A stretch of DNA of 64,000 nt from Hyaloperonospora brassicae (Eukaryota > Oomycota > Peronosporomycetes > Peronosporales > Peronosporaceae), in assembly GCA_947650285.1 (NCBI GenBank), contig CANTFL010001465.1, positions 124,001 to 188,000 on the forward strand, written 5' to 3'. Below are positions 42,016 to 54,902 of this stretch, piece after piece. The notes below the pieces were generated by a model that saw only the letters and a list, made by a program, of their open reading frames with translations, was not told the origin of the DNA and searched no databases. Each line of letters starts with the position of its first letter. Within the stretch, counting starts at the first letter, position 1. Position numbers and translations under genes: made by a program.

Positions 42016-43677
42016 TTACTAGCCAGGCAACGTCGAATGACGTGTGATCACCTTGACTTTTCGTGCAACCAGCATAGTGTAGTCGATATCCAGGATGCGC
42101 AGCAGAGCTAAAACTTCTTTTTCCACCATGCCATAGTTAATCTCGTTGGTTTTTAGCGTTAGGCTTGTGAACGTTACGAGCCAGTATATTGCATCGTGTT
42201 CTTGTAGCAAAGCTACAAAACTGCCCATTTAGTATCATAGAACACTATCAGTGTAGAGCGAACCGGATCAATGTGTTTAAGAATCGGAGTCTTAGCTGTC
42301 TTACATTTCAGCATAGTGAACGAAATCGTCGCTTTTTTCCATCGGCTAAGGTCCGTCGAGTTCAGGTAGCCCCCTGTCCAACAGAAAAACGCAGGATCGC
42401 CCCCTGTAACACCGATACTATCTGGTTCGCTATAACCTTGACCTTTCTGATCGTCAGCCCTCTTTTTATTCGGTTTAGGCGGCTTCATATTTTTCATGCG
42501 GCCGATTGCGTGGAAATCTGCTTCGCGTAGTTCGTAGAGCAATGATGCATATATTGCAAAGTCTTCAATGAATCGGCTATAGTAATTCAAACATTCCAGG
42601 AACGACTGCGTCGACCGCAGCGTTAGAGGAAACCGGATATTAACCAGCGATCCAAGTTCCTTTGGATAGGCTTCCAATCCAGCGAGTGATAATTGATGAC
42701 CGAGATAATATACCTCGCGCCGTCCCCAAACAATTTTGGTTAGGCTGATCGACAAATTCCACTTGTCGCATACACGTAGCAAACCGTCTACTCTTTCATA
42801 TAGAGCATTCCACGATGTAGCTGAAATCAATGTGTCATCGATGTACGATCTTCGACCTAGCACAGAAGATGTCTGACTGGCTTCCGGCTCTCTTTCTGTA
42901 ATCACGTCGGTCCTTTTGGACGTCCCCATAGAGGGGGTGTCTGGATCAGCAACGATCTTCCAATAGCCAGGCAATACATTGTCGATCAGGAGTTGGTAAA
43001 TCTGCGGACCATTTTTAACCTAAACGGCATCCGCAGCCACTCAAACAAGCCTGATGGCGTAATAAATGCGGAAATACTTCTGGCTTGTTCCATCATCTCC
43101 ACCACCCAAAACCCGCTTGCCATATCCAGTGAGCAATACAACATTGTTTTTCCATTGCTTGTAGTAGTTCACTGATCAATAGCATTGGATATACCATCTT
43201 CCTTGCTAGCTGATTTACTCGTCGATAGTTAATACATAATCGAATGGCATCGTCATTTTCTTGATAATCAGGACGATCGGCGAGTCCAAAGATGATGTGG
43301 AAGATCGAATAATCTTGGCTGATAGCAGTCCTTTAATCAAATCCGCTAGTTTTTCACGAAACTTGGGCGCTACTGGCCGTACTCTCGGTGCGATCGGGCT
43401 CGCGTCTCTCACGTCAATATCGCATATCGCCCTCCGTGCGGCTGGAAGGAGTGCGTTCTCTTTGACAATCAGAAGGTGCTTGTTTCTCTAGATCAGTTGT
43501 CTCAATCGTTCCTGGTCATCACTAAGCGGGACGTCCGGATCGCCTACGTGAATATCGCAAATCGTAACTTCGGAAGTAGGCGTAACGATGTCCGTCAATA
43601 CCGCCATGTGTTGATCCACATCTTCGGCGTACAGTTTCCCACTTTCATGACGATAGTTAGAGGCATCCGGCTCTTAT
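42016..43677 (-). pseudogene. Reverse transcriptase and RNase H of R
   Basis: Mirror copy of 28771-30432. The active site YIDD is at 42834-42845 in the 253-codon frame 42213-42974. The RT core LDMASGFWVVEM and the RNase H EKEVLALLRILD lie in other frames, as in L and E1. Confidence 0.83.
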
Positions 43678-45157
43678 TCTATTCTGTCATCCTCCGGACA
43701 TGGCTCTTCATCAGTCTTTACATCTGGTGAAAGGCCGGTCTCTTTCTTGGACTGATCGCCGGCTCCGTCGTTCGTCGCTTGTTCTTGAATCATGTTAGCC
43801 GCAGGCAGTATGCTTGCTGATCGATGATCCACTTGTATGTCATCGATTACGTCACGCGATCCGTCATGCGATCGGTTGGTATTCCTGTCCTCAGTCATTC
43901 AACCTCCTTCCATTGGTCCCTCGGGTACTCGATCTCCTCCGTCCGTCTCTTCGATCGTGTTAACGACACGTGGTAGTGGCTCCACACGTGGAGAAACTTT
44001 CGCGTCTCGGATCGGGCTGCCCGTTGATCCATTTTTCTCTTTCGGTCTACTTAAAATCTTCGTCGAATCAGGGTAAGGTCGGTGATCCACAAGCGAACCA
44101 GCGTGTTCGGGCGTCAGTTTTTCCTATTTTTCTGTCGTTGCCTCAAATGCTAGAGTCTGCCACTCGTTGTACCGTCGTGCTTCAACCGAGACGTAGCCTG
44201 GGTATCGAGGTACCATATTGGCAGCCATAATCCAGCCTAAAGCCTATCCGCGATCGAGAGTATCTTCCGTGTCGCTGAGATTTGTCAGATGCAAGTACTT
44301 GATCCAACCCGTCCCGGTGGTCAAGGTGGGTACCCATGTTGGATCGCGCCTCACCCACATCTTGACGTTGAACTGGGTATCATTATCTCTGTCGATCTAC
44401 CTACCGGTAGAACTACATGCTGGCCCGGGATCACGATCGGTTGCATGGACGATCTGTACAGAGGTCTGCGTCCTGCTAGATGAATCCTCACTTCATCCGG
44501 CAATACCAGCGCCCCATCCGCTAAGTCCAGACGTATTCCTGCGAGTACCATGTAATCCATACCCAGGATCGTTTCTTGAGCGACTTGATTATCTACCCAC
44601 ACATCAAAGTAGTATACCAGCGATTCATTTAGGGTGATCTTGATCTGGGTACGTCCTTCGGTAATGTATGTGTTTTCACCGGTCCCCACACACTCCTATT
44701 TTTGATTCTCGTCAATGACACATCCTGCCTTACGAGCAAAGGTAGTGTCCACGATCGAGATCTACGCTCCCGATTCGAGTAGCATTGTGGCCTTTTCGTT
44801 GCTAATCTTTCCAGCCGCTTTAGACTGCTTGAACCATTTTCCTGGTGTATGGTATTGCCAATATCCCCTTGACTCGACCGGTGCTAAGACAAGTTCCATC
44901 TTGGTGAGCGATCGGGCGTACTCATCATGTCTTCTGACACTCGAAATGGAACACAGACAATTTGAAGAATCAAATGTATTATGTAGATCATCCTGCTTGT
45001 CGTCGCTTCCGTCGACCAACTTCCTCTCACAAATGCATGTATGCAGAGCCTAGAACTCCCGGCTAGTACCAGATTCCAACCTGGCGAGCGTCCTGATTTA
45101 GCATCTTCTCGGCTTGTTCCGGCGACGTCCCTGCATGCTTGGTAGGAACATGCCATT
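43678..45157 (-). pseudogene. Protease and linker of R
   Basis: Active site ESG at 44768-44776, followed by a stop; ILGMDYMVLAGIRLDLAD in 44351-44689. Same as L. Confidence 0.7.
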
Positions 45158-47504
45158 GGCGAATCATGTTATAAAGCTGTTCCGTCGGGCGCTTTCCTTC
45201 GTCGTGGATGTATTATTTGCATACGAAACACACGTATTAGCACTTATCCGCAGGATGACCTTTGCGTCCGCACTTCTGACACGTAAGTCTCTTCCAACAT
45301 CCTCGATCGTCATGTCTCTTCTATCCATAGTGCGTGCACACTGTTTGAGAATTTTCACGATCGTAGTGTCTCTCTTGATCAAGTCTCTCATTTTGAACGA
45401 TCGGGTCTCGTGTCTTCTGAGCGCGATCTGCAGCTGCAGCCATGTACACATTGCGTCGATCCGAGTCAGTATCCGATCCGCCCGAATCAACTTCTGATCC
45501 ACTGCTCTCGCTTTCCAAGTGGATATCTCTCACAGCACGGGCCGGTTTCGCTGCATTTGGGCCGCCTGTGACATAAGACGCTGTCGAAATTGATTCGACC
45601 GCATAGAGGCGCGAGCTTCTGATACTTCCATATTTTCGCATTCTTGCATAGTTTCTTCACGGTCGTCTGCATCTCCAAGTCGTAACATCGTTAGTATTCT
45701 AGCCAGATCGCGATCGTCCAGGGTACCAATATAATGATCACATGTTCCTTGCGGGTGGCAGACGGTCCATCTCGTATCGAGATCTTCGCCCGGATCGCGG
45801 CCACATTCAGACGGTACAAGTACTCCAATGGAGTTTTGTTCGATCGCTTACGGGCTTGGTGGTAGAGTGTGCCAACTGAAATGCCGTTCTTCCCTCCGTA
45901 TTTGGCCATGAAGTCTTCCAGGAGTGCCTTTCACGAAGTCCTCGTCGAGCGGCTGAGCTTGTTATACCTGTCACGCGCCGTTCCTGTAAGAAGATCGCTG
46001 AACACCAGGCACTTCTTCACTTCTGGCGCTTGATCGCGCAGGAGCGCTGACTTCACCTTACTGATCCAGATTCTGGTCCGTTTTTCATTCTTTTGTCGTC
46101 CAGCAAACTCTTTCAGTTCGGCCATGGCAGAAGTTTGAATCCTTTGGTTAGAGAAACCACCACCATCCGATGCCCTTGCCGTTGCCACCTGTGGTAATCT
46201 GTTATTACCTTGGTCTCGGCGCTCACGATCATAATCGTGCGATATACTAAGACGCGATCCAACCGACTCCGTGTCCACATCCGGCATACCAATCTTCGGT
46301 TTGGGTTGGTGAATTACCGATAGCTCGGCGTTCATACGGGCTTGTTATATCTCATATTTGTTCATGGCTGCTCGAAAATAGGAATTCACCTAATCTGATT
46401 CCACCGTGTTTATGAACTGCGTCGCCGGTGGCTTTCCCGCTTGCGCCTCTGCCCCGTCCCATTCAAATTTATTGCGCAACAGATCCGCGCCCCTTGGTCC
46501 TAGCGACATCCGTTGGATCTCGAACGAATCATTCGAGTCCTCCCCTGGTTCCGCTGAAGCATAACGAGACGATCCCGTGTGTTCATCTTTGGAGAAGTCG
46601 TTGATCGGTGTGAGAACGTGATCCATCGAGACTCGCGGCTTGATCCGTTGATCCGTAGTGCCGATCGGCGAAGTCGAATTGTCTCCAGGGTCATGTATGC
46701 CTACGAGTGAGCTTAACGTCTTAAACAGCGACTGTCCGGCAGCGATCACTCGATCGTGGTTGCACTCTAGTAGTGTTTGCGCATTGAACTTTCCAGCATT
46801 AAACCCCGCCTCCGTTAGTAGGTTAATTAGACTCTGGCGCGTCTTTAACACGTTGGTAGTTGGTTTGGGCGCTGATATCGGTCTGCGTGGCGCTCCAATC
46901 AGCTTCAGCTTGATCGTCTTCAGCACTGGATCGTTCGACAACAGCTTCTTCAGCTACACCAAATGGTATTCCCGGCTGATTTCATCGAATCGCAAATCTT
47001 CAATCTGCATTTCGTGATCCACTGACATTAGTTCTTGATCCATCTTCTCCGTCTTGACCTCGTCTCCGACTTGCCTGTTCTTGTAGAGGTATCGATCTTA
47101 TATCACCGCGGATAGCTTCTTAAAGTCGTCCGAACTCTTCGATTCTTTTTTCATCATTTCTGATGGTTCATCTGATATGAATGAAAGTCGTTCAAGGATT
47201 CTCCTAGGCCTTTCATCCTGCGGATCCTGCTTTGCAGCACGATCTGCGGTGGGCCCCGAAGGGGTCTCAGGAGGTGTTTAGGGGTTTTCTTCCAGACCGT
47301 GCGACCGGTCTTCCTCTCTATTTTCTTGTCGTCAAAGCCCCTCCCAAAACTCTGACGATCTGTAGATCCTCCATTCTCACACGTCTGCGTCAATCCCTCT
47401 TTCGATAGCGCTTCTATCCCAGGTTCAGTCTTGATCTTTACATCTTTGCTTAGGGACCCACGGTGGAATCCCGAGTCACTTAAAGATCCGGGCTCGCCCA
47501 CCAT
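45158..47504 (-). pseudogene. Gag of R
   Basis: Opens in the primer-binding site at about 47504 (MVGEPGSLSDSGFHRGSLSK). R lacks one of the stops of L: the frame 46390-46941 is open across the place where L has TAG (25726-25728). The capsid-like part and the CCHC knuckle (45240-45281) are as in L, including TGA for Trp near 45932. R is thus slightly closer to the ancestor than L. Confidence 0.8.
47487..47503 (-). promoter_or_regulatory. Primer-binding site of R
   Basis: In sense TGGTGGGCGAGCCCGGATC, one base after the LTR. It matches a tRNA 3' end GATCCGGGCTCGCCCACCA, which fits a T-stem CCGGG, acceptor CTCGCCC and discriminator A. It differs from L at several positions inside the acceptor part. 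Confidence 0.6.
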
Positions 47505-48814
47505 TGTGGTAGAGTGGTAATCACAAATTCCTTGTGATACCGACTCTCCACTGGCGCCCGGACGACCGACTAATGGAAGCAGTACTTCGATTCCGTGCTC
47601 TGCATCTTCTTGCTTACCTTGTGTACCCGTCGGTGGGTCGGGTTTCACTCTTCTTGGTGGACTTGAGATGAAGCTGAACTTGACCGTCTTAGGGATAGGG
47701 GTTGATCGGGTGGAAATGCTTCACCCGGTCAAACGTAGGTGCGGATCGAGTGGGAATTTTTCACTCGATCGCAAGTACACTTGAACGCTCTTCCATAGTC
47801 GCTTGCATCCAAATATGATGATCGATCCGTAAGCCTTCTGAACACATGAGCCGTATCTCGATTTTGAATCGTAACCGTTACGGTTCTTGCGTCCGATCGT
47901 AGTCGGGGAGGGTGAAACTGATGTTCCGCCTGGCCGAATAATCCAGGAGCGAATTTTGCAGAGACGCGGGTCACTCTCTGTTCAACGGGAGGCCAAAGTT
48001 CCTTCCCGGGAGAAGTCGACGCGTGTCTTTCGTTGCAAATTCTATTCTGTTTAATGTCAACAAACCAAAGACAAATCCTGTGACTATGCCAGTACTTTTT
48101 TGATCGGTCAACTTTTGCGTATCGCCTGTCTATGTGATTCTCTTCCCGCATCATATGGTCTACAGCAGATACTCGGGTAGCGGACCGCTCGGCAGTGGAT
48201 TGCTCGGCATCGGATCGCTCCGTGGTGGATCGATAGGTGGTGGGTCACCCGGATAGTGAATAGCTCAGGGTGGATCGCTTGGGAAGTGGATCACGGTATG
48301 TGATATATACCAGTCATGCGTCCACAACCTTATGTGTCCACACGATCAATCATTAGACACCCTGGCTGGATCATGATCAATATCTCGAGTCTCTGATCGG
48401 TCATTTACCGTCGGATCGCCGTCACTTCTGAGACCTCGCATGTTTGATGATCTTGGCTATCCACGCCTCAAACTTCATTCCACATTCACCTTGTTTCCGT
48501 TGGCTTCAGGTATTCAGTACTCCGGTTAGTGCTCGCCCCTTGAGCGATACGGTACTTGTAATTTGGTGATCCAAGCCCTTGATCGCGGATCATGATCAAT
48601 CTGTCATCGATCCTCGACTATACTCCTTCTTAGTCGTTAGGTAGATCAATCCGAATAACTTCCACAGTCGTTTTCTGTCACTCAGTCATGTGATCCCATC
48701 ATTCGTGCCAACGAGCCTATCTCCGAGCGCACGCCACCAATCAAATTGATCTCGAACTTCATGCGATAGGCGCGATCCACACTTTCCATCATTATTCCCC
48801 TGTGGTTCTCCACA
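47505..48814 (-). repeat. 5' LTR of R
   Basis: 1310 bp, sense start TGTGGAGAACCACAGG, sense end ACCACTCTACCACA, with the 3' terminal hairpin. It matches the R 3' LTR except in the first 100 bp and the last 130 bp. The degenerate tandem array is at about 48170-48290. Confidence 0.82.
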
Positions 48815-48933
48815 ATCGCTTTTTGTAGATCGCGGACCCCGTCGCTCGCGTGCAGCGTGGATGCGTGCCCTGTGGATCGCTTGTTGAGGTTCGACCGAAC
48901 ATGCACTTGAGGAAAAAGGATTAGGACCAAAAG

Positions 48934-49150
48934 TGGGTTGGATTCTGTGAGTGCGTCTCCTTTTCCTTCCCTACCGCTATTATTTTTTTAAAAAATACAC
49001 TTCCTTAACTGCTCCATGTCATTTGTCGTGTGTCGTCTCGTCAAGTCATGTCTTGTCAAGTCCGGTATCGTCTCGTCGTGTCTCATCTCCTGTATCCATT
49101 TACCGTTTACATGTTAATCTTGATTTACGTTGCATCACCTTCAACCAACA
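48934..49150 (-). repeat. 3' LTR of the copia element
   Basis: Plus-strand start TGGGTTGGATTCTGTGAGTG, end CAACCAACA. Contains runs of GTCTCGTC-like words. About 80 percent similar to 53178-53371. Confidence 0.65.
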
Positions 49151-49219
49151 CTCTCCCTAGATGCGCACGCATTCGACGCAGATTAAATTTCTAGATATAT
49201 TCCTTTAAAAAAATAGCGT

Positions 49220-49995
49220 GTTTCGTCCAGCCGAGTATTTTCGTGAACACGTTCGCCATCATCTCGTTTGTTGGATCGTATTCGAGCTCTATTACGCCTT
49301 CTGCAACCTTCTCGCGTAGAAAGTGGAACTTTATGTCAATATGATTCGTTCTTCACTAAAAAAACTAGGTTCTTGGCCAGCGCGATGCAACTTCATGTCT
49401 TCATATATTGATTTTTCCATCGACAGTGCATGCCCTAGATCGTCAAGAAGTAGATGTAACTGAGATACCTCTTGTGTCGCAGTTCACAATGCCAGAATCT
49501 CAGCATCGGTGCTGATTGTCACGACTGTCGACTGCCGCTTCGACTTCTATGATACAACGCCACCATTCGTAGCCCGTTGTCAAACGATGTGGGTCTAATT
49601 CGAATCCCCACGAATTATGCTCCAGCCCTATTAGCTCTCCCTTGCTATTGCCGGTAAATAAAATGCTGTAGTCTGCAGTCGTCTTCAAATAATTTAAGGG
49701 CACTATTGGCTGCAATCCAGTCCATTTTACAAGGCCTTTACAGTGTTTCGCCGCTTTTCCCACCGCCTGCATGATGCCCGGCCGAGAGCACATAGCGATG
49801 TACCCCATGCGCCGACTGACTCGCGGTAGATCCACTCGATGATAAATCCCTTGATTGGGTCAAGTTTTCATGGTTTTTCACTTTCATTCGATGTAGTATG
49901 CACGTCCTTGCAGCTATCAATACCAAACCTTTTTCGTAAGATGCTTGATGTAGCTGCGATGATTCATGCGAATGGTCTCCCTCGGTTGATCTCAA
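49220..49995 (-). pseudogene. RNase H of the copia element
   Basis: Right to left: AVGKAAKHCKGLVKW, YLKTTADYSILFTGNSKGEL, LTTGYEWW, then ISTDAEILAL and, after frameshifts, DIKFHFLREKVAEGVIELEY and MMANVFTKILG. These are the usual copia RNase H blocks ending with the VFTK motif. The first catalytic Asp is not seen in the DS-DWA position. Confidence 0.72.
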
Positions 49996-50640
49996 TGCGT
50001 TTCGATCCCGAGACAGTACTTCAGCTTGCCGAGCTCCTTGATACTGAACTCATTTTTAAGCGCTTGATGAAATTCATCGATATCCTTTAATTTTTTTTCA
50101 AATATTATTAAGTCTCCAACGTAAATGATTACGAGACTGTATTTGATATCTGAAGGTCGAATGTAGACGCAGAGATCATCTCCCACCCGCGTAAAAGCTT
50201 GGCCTTCGATATGCATTTTTAGCCGATTATTCCATTTGAGAATTGCCTGCTTCGCATCGAGAGTTCTTGGTTGAGAAATCACTTCATGAAACGGTGTTGG
50301 TCGTCCAAAAACCCATCAGGCTGTTCCCTGTGGATTTTTCCCTTGACTTTTTCGTACAAAAATGCAGTATAAACGTGGACAAATTTGATCAGCAAGTCTT
50401 GCTCCACCGCGATCGAAAGCGCGACGTTATTCGACTCCTTTAGGGCGACTGGAGCTTATGTCTAGAAATAATTAACGTCTCTTCGCTGTGTTAAACCCTT
50501 GGCGACAACACGTGCCTTATTTCACTTTTGTTCCGTTCGGATTGCGCTTGATGCGAAAGAATCACCTGCATCCGATGCTCTTTTGTCTTTGAGTAGATCT
50601 TTCAGCGTCAATGTCATGTGCAACGCTAGTGACTCCATCT
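49996..50640 (-). pseudogene. Reverse transcriptase of the copia element
   Basis: ARVVAKGLTQRRDVNYF, then ALSIAVEQDLLIKFVHVYTA, FLYEKVKGKIHREQPDGFLD, and in another frame LVIIYVGDLIIFEKKLKDID, ELGKLKYCLGIE. The active site YVDD has become YVGD and the Asp of DVNTAFLY is lost, so the enzyme is dead. Between here and integrase (50640-51200) only a degraded linker is visible. Confidence 0.78.
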
Positions 50641-51218
50641 CTCTTTTCATGACTTTCACACATTACTTCTTGTGTTTGCTTTGTAAAACTTGATCATATG
50701 TCGAACAATTTCACCATCATATTCATCACTAAATCAGTACATTGCGTTTTGATTGCCTATTGAGTCATCGAGGTTTTCTTGGCCTCGACGAAGGTGCGGA
50801 ATGTCTTATTCATATGCCCTTATTGCCTATTTCTTGCGCACTAATTGTACGTATCCTTTTTGCTCGCCGACACGTCCCGGTGTGCATTATGGACGCGCCA
50901 AAATTGCGCCAGTAGGTCGTTCGGTCGGCGCTTTGCCGGCTCGTACGCTTCTTCGGCTTTATCTTCTTGGACTGTTGACCCCGTCGTCCATTGATGTGTC
51001 GTCCATTTCTTTATCATCATCTTCTTCCCAAAACGCCGACCACGCATAATTTACTGTCGCTTTGTGACTTCATCGGCATAATTTATGTATTTTCTACCAA
51101 AATATAACAATGCGTGATATGACGATCGCCCATGTACTCGCATACATAAGTCATATGCCTTGTGCTCTTTGGAGTTTCCAAGTAGCTGGCATCTCATGCC
51201 TGAATGTGCGATCATTTT

Positions 51219-51870
51219 TCACTTCGTCTTGGCAATGTGCGGGTAGCAAAGACTTCCAAATACCCGGAGTACCTCACCGCAACGTTTGCGCCTAAGTACA
51301 AGCTCGAACGGAATTGCTTTTGAGATTAGAGCGCTCAGCAGCAAGTCGCTTATGTCAGCAGCCATCGTCAATGCCTTGCACGAGTACACTTTACCCATGC
51401 GAGCATCATTCAGCATATAGAGAGTCATCTCGATCAGCGTGCGGTTCTTGCGCTCAGCCATGCCGCCTGCTATAAATTGTGCGGCACCGTTAACCCCTGC
51501 TTGATCATCTTGTTTATCTAGAAACATTGTATCTTTTCGTTTCGAAACTCGCCACCATTATCACAGCGCAACACCTTCACATTGATGCCACACTCGATCT
51601 AAGATTCTGCCACGTTTGGTGACATCGGTTGTCTTGCATAGTGGTTAGATCATCACATAACGACTCTTCGTCATATTAAATGTCATGGTGTAGCAATTCC
51701 CTGACTTTGATGCCGGTGTGATCGATACCACAACATCCGAGCACACGACCAAGTCTAAAAGACGACTATCTCTCTCTACATTCTCGTCTTCACTGCTGTA
51801 AAACGTTTTCCAAGAACTTTTAACCATCAAGCATACGTTGCACACGACACCCTTGTTCATGTACTCGCCC
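51219..51870 (-). pseudogene. Integrase of the copia element
   Basis: CNVCLMVKSSWKTFYSSED (end of the zinc finger), RLLDLVVCSDVVVSITPASK with the first Asp, TMTFNMTKSRYVMI, then in a later frame AGGMAERKNRTLIEMTLYML with the catalytic Glu and LRVFGSLCYPHIAKTK. The order and motifs are those of Ty1/copia integrases. The middle part with the second Asp is lost in a frameshifted stretch. Confidence 0.78.
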
Positions 51871-52299
51871 TTAATGCGTCCTTACTTGATCATTTTGTTC
51901 GCCGTCGAGTACGACACATTAACATAGCAACGATGTCACAATACATCTTCAAGCTAGACAACATCAAACTCGGAAGTCCCCTCGACAATGATCATTATCA
52001 AGATAGCGCGTCATGAACACATCTCAACTATTCCTTCAGCTCTTCTTTACAGTACATCCATCGCCAAAGATCTCGACAGCCATTCCGCGTGATATTGCCG
52101 CAGTCAGAAAAGCAGGTTCTTGCTAAGATCCTGCACGTGTAGCGCGTTTTGAGGCGGCGCGTTGAATCATACGGTCCCGTTTTGAACCCTCGAGCTGACA
52201 GTAATGATCCGAGTACTTTCAGCTGCGCACTGCTTTTCGCTCTAAATGCATTACTCGCCGTCGTTGACTTTGTGTATTAGACAAAATATGCTCTGTCCT

Positions 52300-53100
52300 T
52301 GTCCATGTGAGCCGTTGCGCTGCTGTTTATAATCAAGCAGTCCGCCGCTCTTGATTCCGTGACATTAACCGCTGCATTCGGATGATTGTCGCTTTTATCG
52401 CTGTCGCCATGCTCTCTCTTCCTCGCCCAGCAGTCTCGCGCGTAGTGTCCGCGCTTCCCGTAATTGTATCCCTGGGCTTTCGTTTCTTTCTCGCGCTTCG
52501 AATTTCCGCCTTTCTAGCCAAAATTGGTTTTCTTTTTGCGTCAACTCACATTCATCGCACTTGCTTCTTCGATGCGCGACGAATCCTTTGTCGCACTTCT
52601 TTATAATTAAGCCTAATAACAGGGTCGCTGAAGCTGAACTGCGTCACGCTTATGCGAAAACTTGTATTAAATTCTCAAATTGCTAACGGAGACTCCGTAG
52701 CAGTATAGCACAAACGACGTCCTCTCTGAACGGGCATTCGACTTTCGTCCTATCCAGCACGAGCGCTCTAACTCGGTCACATGCGCGCTAACGGTTGACA
52801 TGATATACTTGAAATGCACGATTAACGCCTTGAGACATAACGGGCTTCCCATGGCTTGGGTGTGGTTAAATACGCCAGATTATCCCGTGCAACCCTTGCC
52901 GTTGTCGCAGTGATAAAATGCATAAGCTGGGAGTCGCTCAGTTCACAACGATCTCCGCATGCGCCTAGTGCTTCTTTTACGAGGTGACAGGGGCTGCACC
53001 AACCACCGCCTCACATAGTACCTTTGACATGAGAAACAAATTCATCTTGAACGCCCATTACAAAACGTTGGTCCTGTTTAACGGTTCCAACATAGGCGCA
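52300..53100 (-). pseudogene. Gag of the copia element
   Basis: A knuckle-like piece GYNYGKRGHYARDCWARKRE (about 52440) has Tyr in place of two Cys. To its right, fragments such as ALIVHFKYIMSTVSAHVTEL fit a copia Gag but are weak. Strong decay. Confidence 0.55.
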
Positions 53101-53177
53101 AAGTTGTGTCTTGAACTCATAACCTGTTGAGGGCCGACTTAACATGCGCTTGAAAAAAAAACGAGTAAAACCAAAAG

Positions 53178-53371
53178 TGGGTTGGATTCTTTGAGTGCTT
53201 CTCCTTACCCTTCCCCACCATTAGTAATTTTTTAGAAATAGACTTCGTTAACTGGTTCATGCCGTTTGACGTGATTCGTCTCGTAAAGTCCCGTCTCGTC
53301 TCGTCGCGTCTCCTCTCCTAAATCCGCATACATGTTGATGTTGAATTACGTTGCAGCACGTTTGAACAATA
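53178..53371 (-). repeat. 5' LTR of the copia element
   Basis: Starts TGGGTTGGATTCTTTGAGTG in plus orientation and ends GAACAATA. Matches 48934-49150 with several small indels. Confidence 0.65.
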
Positions 53372-53975
53372 ATACGTGTATTTGCTAAGTGGTAGTATAT
53401 GTATTCGACACAAAGAGAAAAGGAGCACGCCTGCAATTTTGTCTAAAGCACCAAATCTTGGCAACTTAAAAAGGCCTTACTAAGGATGACCAGCCTTGTC
53501 CAACTATGGGATGGTACAACACACCGCGGTGCTGAATATGCATAGTTTTAATCATAACCCTGTAGCGTTAAAAATTTATATAAGATTTATCTTCAATGGC
53601 GTGAGCATGTTGCATGCCACATGCACAGATTGTGTCCATGTATAAGTAATTTTAATAGAAGAACATCACTCTATCACACTTGCGAGTTAATGTGCATAGC
53701 GTATTATTAATGGAGAGAGATTTATGCCGCGCGGTCCTTTACATCTCCCTAAGGTGGTCTGCAAGTACTGTGACTCAGTTTGAACTCCTTACAGGACCCG
53801 CACCCCTCATTACACTATGGTAAGTATTATTATTGGAGGTAACACTCGGCGCAGCTTCGCAATCGGATTATTTAAGGACATATACACGATCAAAAAACCC
53901 GCCCATCGCTGCTTGACTCGCAAAATGGGCGGTAAGTGATGCTCGATTTTTGTAGTTTGTGATTTATTTACATTT
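53372..53975. other. No gene seen; weak LTR fragments
   Basis: A stretch near 53723-53765 (GCGCGGTCCTTTACATC and on) resembles 23070-23105, and 53905-53945 resembles the CCCATTGCGCGC part of the TGTAAC-family LTRs in reverse. No open frame of note. Confidence 0.45.
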
Positions 53976-54355
53976 TGTAACGGAAGGCGTTCTTTACATA
54001 GAAATTGATACGAATGTATTAATTTTTGAATATAATCGATTTTGATGATATTGAATCAACATTACTCGTCAATGGGTAATGTTAATAAAATCTTGTCCCA
54101 GAGGGTAATATTCGTGGACCTCCACTTCTAGGTTTATGCGCCGTGCACAATAACTAAATTAACTGCCAATCGCTGCTAGACGCGCGCAATGGGCGGTAAG
54201 TAAGAAATTCACAAAGAGTTTGCTATCGAATATAGTTAGCTTTAGACAAAAGATGGTTGATTACAGCAACAAAACTTTAATAGATAAAGTTCTTCTTGTT
54301 ACCTTAGTCATACCTTTCTCGTCCTTTTTACTTCCTCACGCTTCCTCACGCCACG
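53976..54355 (-). repeat. Host LTR of Y insertion, left part
   Basis: Starts with a degenerate TGTAACGGAAGGCGTTCTTT palindrome and runs through a reverse copy of the LTR body (GCGCGCAATGGGCGGTAAGT) to CTTCCTCACGCCACG, where Y is inserted. The rest is at 62050-62133. CATTT before and CATCT after the whole LTR may be its target duplication. Confidence 0.7.
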
Positions 54356-54890
54356 TATAGCGGAGCTACACAGCTCCGTAAGTCAGAGGAAGACTTATCG
54401 CTCATTGAGCAACTTAAGGTTCAGTCGTAAACCGATCTTAAAGATTTAACAGCTCACAGAGCTAAGGCTTGGTTCAAATAACCCGAATTAAAGAGTCAAT
54501 AAGCTTAGAGAGCTTAAGGTCCCTGTTCCGGGGGGGAAACGATTCGAAGGATCAAACGCACAGAGTGCACAAGGAGTAGATGCCTCAACAAGGCGTTGCC
54601 ACCTCCTTAACGATCACAAGACGCCTCGAAGAGGCGCGTGTCTATCGGATCAAAATGGGGACTGAATTTTATTTCTTATATTAGCCTAAAAGAACATCTT
54701 AAAACAAAGTAATTAACCTACTCACTAATGTCCTGAATAAACCTCTCAAAAGATTTTGTAATCAATGGTTGACAGACATCAGTCTTTTAACAATTGATAC
54801 TTGTGTTCTAATATTACTCTAAAGGGAATCCCATCCCTTGTGTGCACCACACCGATTGTCGACTAGTAGTAGACGTGTAACCCTGTTGAA
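54356..54890 (-). repeat. 3' LTR of Y
   Basis: 535 bp, TATAGCGGAGCTACACAGCT at the plus start and ACCCTGTTGAA at the end. It aligns with 61561-62044 but has about 50 extra bases around 54425-54480. It consists largely of short hairpins. Confidence 0.85.
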
Positions 54891-54902
54891 CCCTCCCCCA
54901 CC
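54891..54902 (-). promoter_or_regulatory. Polypurine tract of Y
   Basis: In sense GGTGGGGGAGGG lies directly before the 3' LTR, a clear purine run for plus-strand priming. Confidence 0.8.

Larger units (their letters stand above)
37466..48814 (-). mobile_element. Ty3/gypsy element R (dual RNase H)
   Basis: 11.3 kb, minus strand, in mirror orientation to L. Inner parts match L base for base apart from a few substitutions, with feature positions summing to 72448. Both LTRs are of the same subtype. No target duplication is visible (ACCAT left, ATCGC right), as expected if the left LTR is shared with S. Confidence 0.82.
48934..53371 (-). mobile_element. Decayed Ty1/copia element
   Basis: Two similar terminal repeats of about 200 bp flank, on the minus strand, gag with a damaged knuckle, integrase, then RT and RNase H. 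Integrase before RT is the copia order. All genes are broken. Ends are uncertain by about 10 bp because ACCAAAAG precedes both repeats on the plus strand, and no target duplication could be defined. Confidence 0.75.

Noticed and set aside
42189..42530. Plus-strand frames opposite RT and RNase H of R (and equivalents in L and E1) as genes
   Set aside because: They are shadows of pol; they contain no known motif and exist in all copies only because the core is identical.
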